This document shows, one piece after another, positions 55,503 through 63,600 of a stretch of DNA of 64,000 bases. The stretch is from JALZHR01 sp036388475 (lineage in GTDB: Bacteria > Acidobacteriota > Blastocatellia > Pyrinomonadales > Pyrinomonadaceae): positions 31,706 to 95,705 of the forward strand of contig DASVRT010000006.1 in assembly GCA_036388475.1 (NCBI GenBank), in the 5' to 3' direction. The position numbers and the translations under genes were made by a program. Numbering within the stretch: position 1 is the first letter of the stretch; every line of letters starts with the position of its first letter. The notes under the pieces are model-generated. The model was not told the origin of the DNA. It worked only from the letters and a program-made list of their open reading frames with translations, and ran no database searches.

Positions 55503-56198
55503 CTATGAAATTCTCAAGCCGAGAATCAGCGCCGTGATGATGCAGCTGATGCCGAGCGCAATCGGGAAAAAGTGTTTCTCTTCAATCGAATCGCCTCTTT
55601 TCAGCCAGCGATGAAGAATCGCAAACGACGGCAGCGCGACAGCGCCGACCGCCGCCGCAACCAGCGCGCCGACAAACGCGCCGATAACAAAAATAAATAT
55701 GCCGCCCGCCGCGCCCGTAATGACGCCCCACAAGACGCCGATAAAAGGCATCGCCAGCAGCATCGACGTCCAGGAAGATTTTTCCAGTTCGACGACTATT
55801 TTGCCGACCAGTTTGCCCGAAAAATAACCGACGACCATACAGACGAAATTAACAAAAAGCAGCAGCGGGACAAGCCAGAAATCGTCCGAACTCGGCGTAT
55901 TTTTAAAATTCTCGAAGACAATCCGGCTAAACAAGGCAAACGGCGGAAAAAGACCGAGCATCGCTCCGAAATACGCCAGCGCTTTTTCGGTGCCGAGCGG
56001 GTTTTTCATCAGTTCGGCTTCGAGCTGCTCGCGCTCGGTGCGAAACATCGTTTTTTCGCGCTCGATTTCGGCATTCGCCGCCAGAAGCGTGTTTAATCTT
56101 TGTTGGACAAGTTGGCTGCTGTCGCTATCATTGACCGGCTGGTTAAAGGAACAGAAATCGGCTTGGCGAGCGGCGGTTTGTGTTCTTTGGCGTTCCAT
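55503..56198 (-). CDS. Membrane protein of unknown function
   Basis: A 231-residue protein: a polar, coiled-coil-like N-terminus (about 20-65; LNTLLAANAEIEREKTMF), then about five membrane helices (from ALAYFGAMLGLFPPFALFSRIVF to PIALGISCIITALILGL). The ATG at 56198 is 11 bases from GGGGAG and makes this gene overlap the previous one by 106 bases in another frame; a start at codon 51 (56048) would remove the overlap. No family recognised. It presumably works with the upstream gene product. Confidence 0.65.
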   Translation of the reverse strand: MERQRTQTAARQADFCSFNQPVNDSDSSQLVQQRLNTLLAANAEIEREKTMFRTEREQLEAELMKNPLGTEKALAYFGAMLGLFPPFALFSRIVFENFKNTPSSDDFWLVPLLLFVNFVCMVVGYFSGKLVGKIVVELEKSSWTSMLLAMPFIGVLWGVITGAAGGIFIFVIGAFVGALVAAAVGAVALPSFAILHRWLKRGDSIEEKHFFPIALGISCIITALILGLRIS

Positions 56199-56866
56199 AC
56201 TACTTCTTTCTCCCCTTGTTTGACGGCAGAACCCTGACTGATTTGCGGGCTTTCGGCAAATAGATTTTCGATTGCGCGCCGAGTTTCGCCGTCATTTAAA
56301 AGTGTAGCAAACTCAAGCGCCGCGCGGCGAAGTTTTTCCGCTTCAAAAAAAGAAAATTTTGCCAGCAGCTGCAAAAAATCACGGCTCGCAAGCCTTTGAT
56401 GAAATTCCAGCCGCAAACGGTTGCGCCGATGTAAACATTTTGCGCCGAGCTCTATGTTTTTATGATTGATGATTTTAAAAACTTCCCGCTCTTTTTCGCC
56501 GACCTCGTCGGTTTGCCCGGCTAAAGTCAATCCCGAATAACGCTCAATCACTTCGCGAAATTCAAAAACGGAAACGTTCGTCCGGCAGTTCAAAAGAATT
56601 TGCAGCATTCGTTTTTCGATTTCATCGAGCTTTCTCTGTAGCGCTGCATCCGATTCATCGAGCGTATCGAATTTCGAGACGGATGATTTTTTTGTAACGT
56701 TTGCGTTCAATAACCGCAAAGCGTAAGGAATCCAAACAACGACTGTAAGAAAAGATTTCAGCAGCGCGGTCAGAAAGGTCGATTTGTGACGACTCTGAAA
56801 AAAGAAATACACACCGAATGGTGCACCGCAGGAAAGATAAACTATAAAAATCTCGATGGCATTCAT
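56093..56866 (-). CDS. Membrane-anchored helical protein, unknown function
   Basis: A 257-residue protein when started at the ATG 56866. Two membrane segments at the N-terminus (IEIFIVYLSCGAPFGVYFFFQ and LLKSFLTVVVWIPYALRLL) are followed by a helical cytosolic region (about 75-225) with a coiled-coil stretch (ALQRKLDEIEKRMLQILL). No Shine-Dalgarno is seen. It overlaps the next gene by up to 106 bases. No family recognised. Confidence 0.6.
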   Translation of the reverse strand: MNAIEIFIVYLSCGAPFGVYFFFQSRHKSTFLTALLKSFLTVVVWIPYALRLLNANVTKKSSVSKFDTLDESDAALQRKLDEIEKRMLQILLNCRTNVSVFEFREVIERYSGLTLAGQTDEVGEKEREVFKIINHKNIELGAKCLHRRNRLRLEFHQRLASRDFLQLLAKFSFFEAEKLRRAALEFATLLNDGETRRAIENLFAESPQISQGSAVKQGEKEVVWNAKEHKPPLAKPISVPLTSRSMIATAANLSNKD

Positions 56867-57180
56867 CACATTTAGAAAAAATGGCAAGGTTTATGCCAGC
56901 CGTTTCGCAAGTTTTTTCCGGCGGCGCGTTCCCTTAGAAAACGCTGAAATAATCGGGGTTTTCGACGTAATTTAAGGAACTTGTAACAGTTGTTTGACGT
57001 TATTCGTAATTTAGCAAAGCGCAAAAAAGAAATTTTCTGCTTTGCAGAATGCAAAAAGTTTTTCGGGCATCGTCTAACGAGTGGCACCATAATTGCTAAC
57101 TAAGCGAGCGAGGGAATAAACAAAATCTTTCAAGGACTAATAAATTCAGGATTCATAAATAAAAAGAGGAAACAGCAATC
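56867..57180. other. Divergent intergenic region
   Basis: A 314-base gap between divergent genes. A short minus-strand frame (56872-57090) lacks a start signal and has a composition unlike a protein (many Arg, Phe, Cys), so I do not call it. Promoters for both neighbours should lie here; none stands out. Confidence 0.4.
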
Positions 57181-57402
57181 ATGACGACAAAAGGGAAAAT
57201 AAAAGTAATTAAAAAAGGTACGCAGGTAGCACCCGCGCCCCAATCGGCGGAAATCGAGAAAAAATCTACTAAAGTAGCGGCACGCGAAATGGTTTCAAAC
57301 GTTTCCAACTGGGTCACGGAATTTCAGCAGCGCAAGCGCGTCGAAACCCGAAGCGCGATCGAACAATTCTTTACGCAACAACCGCAGACGAACGGCGTGT
57401 AA
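57181..57402 (+). CDS. Small basic protein, unknown function
   Basis: A 73-residue protein with AGAGGAAA upstream of the ATG. The first 35 residues are Lys-rich and probably disordered (MTTKGKIKVIKKGTQVAPAP); the rest is a predicted helix pair (AREMVSNVSNWVTEFQQRKRVETRSAIEQFF). A terminator follows 80 bases downstream. No family recognised. Confidence 0.7.
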   Translation: MTTKGKIKVIKKGTQVAPAPQSAEIEKKSTKVAAREMVSNVSNWVTEFQQRKRVETRSAIEQFFTQQPQTNGV

Positions 57403-57480
57403 ATACTCAGGGCATTTATTTATTTGTCTTGAAAGTAATAAGCCCTTCGCAATAGGATACATTCTCCAACAAACTACTTG

Positions 57481-57513
57481 GGGGCAGTCACGATTGGCTG
57501 CCCCGTTTTATTT
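57481..57513 (+). terminator. Rho-independent terminator
   Basis: GGGGCAG (57481-57487) pairs with CTGCCCC (57498-57504), followed by GTTTTATTTT. It ends the plus-strand gene at 57181-57402 and touches the end of the minus-strand pseudogene. Confidence 0.8.
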
Positions 57514-57514
57514 T

Positions 57515-58113
57515 CTAACGAACAAAAGCATTCGGCGTTGGAATATCGCCGTTCGCGCCGAACTGCAAACCGGCAAAGCCCTGCGTCGAGCGCAGCAGAT
57601 ACCAAATTCCCTCACTTGGACGAAACACCGCTAAATCTGCACGTCCGTCACCGTCGTAGTCAGCCGCGAGCCGTCCGGATTCAGGCGCACAATAGGAGCA
57701 TTTATTAAAACTCCGTCGAGCTGGGAAAATTGACCGGCGACGATGATTTTCCCGTTTGATTGAAGCCCGATGGCATTTATGAAGACCGGACTTCCTTCTC
57801 CTCTGCTGAAAAAGGGCGGATTGAACGACGTATCCGGCGTGCCGTCCGTATTCGAGCGCGCCAAGCCGCGCCTGAGAAAGCCGCCGACAATTTCAAAATC
57901 GCCGCCTATCAGAACTTTTCCGTCCGGCTGCGTGACGACCGCTTGAATTGTGCCTGCGGGCTGCCGGTAAGCTCCGGCGTTAAAAGTCGGGTCAATCTCG
58001 CCCGCCGCTCTGACTGGTGTCAGGCTCAGCAAAAGCATTAAAACAAGCGTCGTTGCCATTGAAAAATAGTTTCGGAAGTCCGTTTTCAGGAACGCAAACA
58101 TATTTTTTCCCAT
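57515..58113 (-). pseudogene. Deletion-fused remnant of a delta-60/FG-GAP protein
   Basis: The minus-strand frame from 58113 encodes a signal sequence and delta-60 repeats (GEIDPTFNAG, VVTQPDGKVLIGGDF, TDGTPDTSFNPPF, VRLNPDGSR) but stops at 57631 after a nonsense tail. In the next frame the DNA continues as ADYDGDGRADLAVFRPSEG and LQFGANGDIPTPNAFVR, the typical end of an FG-GAP/VCBS repeat protein, with its own stop at 57515. The junction lies at about 57676. Proteins of this type are usually several hundred residues long, so a large internal deletion with a frame change is the simplest explanation. A short translated product is possible. Confidence 0.7.
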
Positions 58114-58363
58114 TTGCCGGGTTCGGTGAGCTGTGGATTTTATAATTTTTTATTGACGGTAATTATGTTATGAAAAGGCGAATATGCAAATAAATTTATC
58201 CTTGCAAAATAAATGCCCTTGTATCTGGCGAATATTTGGGCTAAATTAAATTCTTACCTGAAGTCATTCCAAAATTTTCCAACCCTTTTATGCTTGTCTA
58301 AGTTTTTGGACTGTTCGACTTCGGCGAATAAAATTTTCAATTTAAAAGGAGGTTTTGCCGAAA

Positions 58364-60469
58364 ATGAAAGCATTTTCTACAGAAAACATTCGCAATCTGG
58401 CTGTCATTGGACACGGCGACGCGGGTAAAACTCAACTGGTCAGTTCCCTTTTGCAGGTTGCCGGAGCAACCAGCCGCTGGGGAAAGGTAGATGAAGGAAC
58501 CACCGTCACCGATTACGACGAAGATTCCATCGAAAGAAAAGTCACGCTCAACAACAATCTCGCCTACCTCGAATACAAAGACACGAAAGTTAATTTAATC
58601 GATACGCCCGGCTACGCGGCATTTGTGGCGCACGCGCGTCCCGCGCTGCGCGTCGCCGACTGCGCGCTGGTCGTCGTCGACGGCGTCAACGGCATCGAGG
58701 TGCAAACCGAAAAAACGTGGTCTTACGCCAACGAGTTTCTGCTGCCGCGTTTTATGGTCATCAATAAAATGGACAAGGAACGCGCCGATTTCGGTCACGC
58801 GCTCGACACGGCGACGCAGAGCTTCGCGCGCTCGATTGTCCCGTTTACGCTGCCCATCGGACAGGAAGCGAATTTTCGCGGCGTGGTCGATGTCGTGCAT
58901 ATGAAGGCTTACGAGTTCGACGCGAGCGGCAAATCGAAGGAAATTCCGATTCCCGAAACCGGGCGCGACATCGTGGACAAAACCCGCGAGCGTTTAGTCG
59001 AGCTGGTCGCCGAATCGGACGACGCGCTGCTGGAAAAATATTTTGAAAACGGAACGCTGGATGACGAGGACGTGATTCCGAATCTGGCGAAAGCCATCGC
59101 CGCCAGCAAGCTGTGCCCGGTTTTCGCGGTTTCGTCAAACACTCTGGTCGGCTTGAGCTGCCTGCTCGACGCGATTGTCGAATACGCGCCGAACCCGGCG
59201 ACGCACGAAGCCGAATACGGCTACGCCAACCCGGAACAGGACGGCGAGCGGATTACGCGAAAATATTCCAGCGACGAGCCGTTCAGCGCTTACGTTTTCC
59301 GCACGATTGCCGACCCGTTTGCCGGCAGAATCAACCTGATGAAAGTCGTTTCGGGCAAAGTCGCCTCGGACGCGACCGTCTTCAATTCGAGCCGCGACAC
59401 CCAGGAACGACTCGGCGCGCTGCACGTTATTCAAGGGAAGAATCTCGACAAAGTGGGCGAAGCGCAAACCGGCGACATCATCGCGGTCGTGAAATTAAAA
59501 GAGACGCAGACCGGCGATACGCTGTGCGATAAAGCGGGCGTAATTGTTTACCCGAAAGTCGAATACCCGGAAGCCGCCATCGCTTTCGCCATCGAGCCGA
59601 AATCGCGCGCCGACGAAGACAAAATCTCTGCGGCGCTGCACAAGATTCTGGAAGAAGACCCGAGCCTGCATTTCGACCGCGACGCGCAGACGAAGGAATT
59701 CATCCTTTCCGGTTCCGGACAGCTTCATATCGAAACGGTCGTCGCGAAATTAAAAAATCGCTATCACGTCGAGGTCACGCTGCATCCGCCGAAAGTTCCT
59801 TATAAAGAAACTATCACGTCGCAGGTCGAAGTTCAGGGGCGGCATAAAAAACAATCCGGCGGGCGCGGTCAGTTCGGCGACTGCAAATGCATCTTCGAAC
59901 CGCTGGAAAGAAGCGGCGGCTTCGAATTCGTCGATAAAATCTTCGGCGGCTCGATTCCGCAAAACTTCCGCCCGGCGATTGAAAAAGGAATCGTCGAAGC
60001 CGCGCAGAGCGGCTCGGTTGCCGGTTATCCTTTGGTCGATTTCAAAGTCACGCTGATCGACGGCAGCTATCACGCGGTCGACTCGGACGAGCATTCATTC
60101 CGCGCCGCCGGTCGCAAAGCTTTCCGCAACGCGATGGAAAAAGCCAAGCCGACTTTGCTCGAACCTGTTATGGATGTCGAGGTTTTCTGCCCGATGGAAG
60201 TTTCCGGCGACATTATGGGCGATTTAAACTCGCGCCGCGGCAGAGTTCAGGGAATGGAAACGCGCGGCAAACAGCAGGTCATTAAAGCGCAGGCTCCTTT
60301 ATCGGAAATGCTCGATTATCAATCGAAGCTGAACTCGATGACGCAGGCGCGCGGCTCGTATCATATGCAGTTTTCGCATTACGACCCGCTGCCCGGCAAC
60401 CTCGCCTCGAAAGTTATCGAACAGGCGCGCGCCGAAGGCAGAATCAGAACGCACGAAGAAGACGAATAG
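58364..60469 (+). CDS. fusA: Elongation factor G-like GTPase (EF-G paralogue)
   Basis: A 701-residue translational GTPase with all five EF-G domains. The ATG at 58364 lies 11 bases after AGGAGG. The G1 loop is GHGDAGKTQL instead of the canonical AHIDAGKTTT; G3 is DTPGY and G4 NKMD. Domain IV contains GGRGQFGDC and the C-terminal domain V ends GDIMGDLNSRRGRVQGME. The gene is alone, not beside rpsL, rpsG and tuf, and the unusual G1 loop places it with EF-G2/EF-G-like proteins. It may be a second, specialised EF-G (for example in recycling or stress) rather than the main translocase. It ends at a strong terminator. Confidence 0.85.
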   Translation: MKAFSTENIRNLAVIGHGDAGKTQLVSSLLQVAGATSRWGKVDEGTTVTDYDEDSIERKVTLNNNLAYLEYKDTKVNLIDTPGYAAFVAHARPALRVADCALVVVDGVNGIEVQTEKTWSYANEFLLPRFMVINKMDKERADFGHALDTATQSFARSIVPFTLPIGQEANFRGVVDVVHMKAYEFDASGKSKEIPIPETGRDIVDKTRERLVELVAESDDALLEKYFENGTLDDEDVIPNLAKAIAASKLCPVFAVSSNTLVGLSCLLDAIVEYAPNPATHEAEYGYANPEQDGERITRKYSSDEPFSAYVFRTIADPFAGRINLMKVVSGKVASDATVFNSSRDTQERLGALHVIQGKNLDKVGEAQTGDIIAVVKLKETQTGDTLCDKAGVIVYPKVEYPEAAIAFAIEPKSRADEDKISAALHKILEEDPSLHFDRDAQTKEFILSGSGQLHIETVVAKLKNRYHVEVTLHPPKVPYKETITSQVEVQGRHKKQSGGRGQFGDCKCIFEPLERSGGFEFVDKIFGGSIPQNFRPAIEKGIVEAAQSGSVAGYPLVDFKVTLIDGSYHAVDSDEHSFRAAGRKAFRNAMEKAKPTLLEPVMDVEVFCPMEVSGDIMGDLNSRRGRVQGMETRGKQQVIKAQAPLSEMLDYQSKLNSMTQARGSYHMQFSHYDPLPGNLASKVIEQARAEGRIRTHEEDE

Positions 60470-60486
60470 TTTTTAGCGCACCACTT

Positions 60487-60548
60487 AAAACGCGAAGCGC
60501 AGAATGCCGGATGAAGAATTTCATCCGGCATTCTGCGCTTCGCGTTTT
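60487..60548 (+). terminator. Strong terminator hairpin
   Basis: A near-perfect stem of 29 bp (60487-60515 with 60520-60548) starts AAAACGCGAAGCGCAG and ends in CGCGTTTTG. It lies 17 bases after the EF-G stop. Its GCGAAGC words resemble the repeat family, so it may derive from one. Confidence 0.7.
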
Positions 60549-60654
60549 GAATTTATAAATTTATTGCCGAAAACCGCAACTTCCGATATACTTCGCCTAA
60601 ACTTTATCAGGATTGCTCTAATTTGATTTCCTGAAAGCTTCGAGGAATCTCGCA

Positions 60655-63600
60655 ATGGGAAACGAATCTCTTTTGAAAAATCCCAAAACGGCTTTGCTGG
60701 CTTCCGGTTCGGTTTTGTTCGCCTCGGCGTTTCTTGACGTTTGCGCGGGCGGCGCGGCGTTTACTCTGCCTTTGCTGGCAAGCGCCGGATTCGGAATTCT
60801 GAAAGACGTTGCGCCGGAGTTTTTCGGCGCGTCGTTTCAGGAAACTTTTCTCAAAAGCGTCAGCCGCAAAGAGATTCTGCAAAACGGGGATTTACGCCGC
60901 GCCGTCGGAAAAGCGATTTTCGTCCTGATTCTCGACGAATCCCGAAACGAGCAATACGGAACTTTCCGCGAAATCATCAGAGATGTCGGAAAATCTTCGC
61001 TCAATCTCTGGGAAACTTACATCGACCGGAAATTCAAGCAGGAAAACGCCGCCGGTAATTCGACCGCGCAGGCTTTAGAGCGGATTTTACCCAACCGGCT
61101 CACGCCTTATTTCGCCAGACGCGAAACCGATTTGGATTCCGTCACTTCCCTTTCCGCCGAAGCCTGGGCAACCATCGTCAAAGAGCTATTCCAGACAAAA
61201 ACTTATTATCCGAAACAGGAAACAGCTTTAAAAATCGGCGAAAGACTGCACCACGATTTCCCGAAAGCATTGCGAAAAGTCCTGGTTGACGATTTTTCGC
61301 GCGACGGCAAAGCATACGCCAGTATGCAGCTGCGAATTTCCGGCGAAATGCTCGCCTACATTCAGGAAATCAAAAAAGGAAACGACGAAATCAAAGCCGA
61401 AGTCGAGGCTCTGAGACAGGATTTAAATCAAAAATTGCCGCAATTTCCGCCCGTTCAAACAACCGGCGAAGTTTTCTGGCAGGAAGTTTCGGACGCTCAG
61501 ACAAATCTAATCGAAATTCAAACCGAATCTCTCGAAGTTCAAAAAAATCAATTAATCGTTCAAACGGAAAGCGTCGAAATTCAAACGGAAAGCCTGGACG
61601 AGCACAAAAAGCAAACCGAGATTCTCAAACAAATTGCCGAATCCGGCGCTCTGACCCGCAAACAACAGGAAGAAATATTCAAAGGCTTGCATAAATCCTT
61701 CCCGCGCGTCCCGAATTTTTTCACCGGGCGCAAAAAGGTTCTGGAAGATTTGGAAAAAACCTTAGCCACTGAAAATCAAGCCTCATTCTACGGCACGCAC
61801 GGCTTGGGGAAAACGCGCACCGCCATCGAATACGCGCTCCGAAACAGAGAAAAATACAGCTTTATCCTTTTCATCTCCGCCGCCAAAGGAAACTTCACCG
61901 GCAACGCCGCTTTCGCCGGCGCGGAAATCTCCGAAGAAATCGAAAAAGCAACTTCTCTCGAAGCCAAATTCAATTTATTCATCGAATATCTCCAAAATAA
62001 TCCGAATTGGCTGATTATCGTCGATAACGTCGAAGACGTTCCCGAAGTCGTCGGCAAAATTCCGAGACATTTCGACGGAAAAGTTATCTACACTTCCAAC
62101 CTGCCGGAAATAGAAAATGCTGCGCCTTTAGTCACTATCGAAGCAATGACGCCGGAAGAAGCCGAACTGACGCTTTCGCGCCGCAAGCTCGCTGATAATA
62201 AAGCAAAAATCGAAGACATTCCCGCCGCCGAGCGCGAAGCGATAACCAAAATCGTCGAAAAAATCGGAACATTGCCGATTGCCTTAAATCTGGCGGGCGC
62301 TTTTATACGAAGATACAAGATAAATTTCCGCGAATATTTAAAAGATTACAATGAATTTGAAGACACGACTTTCCAAAACTTCGACCTTGCGGATTACTAC
62401 GGCGAAAATTTCATCAAAGGCTTAAACAAAGACGAACAAGCCGAATACAAAGGCATCGCCGGCGTTTTCCTGCTCTCGTATCAACGCATTATCCAACCGA
62501 AAGACGACACCGAAAGAGAAAAACTAATCAGCCAAACGCTCGAAGCCATTCTAAACATCAGCGTCTTCCTCGCGCCCGAAAAAGTTCCCGAAGAAATCTG
62601 GCTGAAAGGCTTAAAATTGCACGACGAAAATCTGGCAAAAGCGGCAAAAAATCCGTTATTCTGGCTCGAAGTCCGCAATCGTCTAACGCAAGCGGCGTTT
62701 TTTGTGAAAAATGGAGACGATAACACTTCGACAACGCATCGTTTGATTCAGGCAATTTTACAAAAACGCCTTCAAGGTGACGAAAAACGCCATTTTGCTA
62801 AAATTGCTGTTGATTCGATTAATTATTCATTTCCTGAACCTATTTTTGAAAATTGGAAAGAATGTAATCGCCTTCAAAAACACGCTGAAACCGCTTTGAA
62901 TTACGCAGAAAATCTAGAAATAGAAACGGAAAACTCCGCCGCGCTTTATAATCAAATTGCTTATTATATAGATGATTTAGCGGAATATGAAAAAGCTGTC
63001 ATTTTTTATCAAAAGGCTTTAAAAATTGATGAGAAAACTATTGGTAAAGTTCATCCTGATTATGCTACTAGTTTGAATAATTTAGCTTTAGTTTATAAAT
63101 CACAAGGCAGATATGATGAAGCGATTGAATTATATCAACAAGCCATAGAAATTGATGAGAAAACTATTGGTAAAGTTCATCCTGCTTACGCTATTCGTTT
63201 GAATAATTTAGCTGGAGTTTATGAATTACAAGGCAGATACGACGAAGCGATTAAATTATATCAACAAGCCATAGAAATTGATGAGAAAACTATTGGTAAA
63301 GTTCATCCTGGTTACGCTATTGATTTGAATAATTTAGCTGGAGTTTATAAATCACAAGGCAGATACGACGAAGCGATTGAGTTATATCAACAAGCCATAG
63401 AAATTGATGAGAAAACTATTGGTAAAGTTCATCCTGATTACGCTATTCGTTTGAATAATTTAGCGGAAGTTTATCGTTTACAAGGCAAATATGATGTAGC
63501 AATTGAATTATATCAACAAGCCATAGAAATTGCCGAGAAAACTATTGGTAAAGTTCATCCTGCTTATGCTATTGATTTGAATAATTTAGCTTTAGTTTAT

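Noticed and set aside
56872..57090. 72-codon minus-strand frame
   Set aside because: No start signal, odd composition and no recognisable product in a divergent promoter region.
60487..60548. CRISPR-like or mobile inverted repeat after the EF-G gene
   Set aside because: It is a single hairpin right after a stop codon; a transcription terminator explains it.
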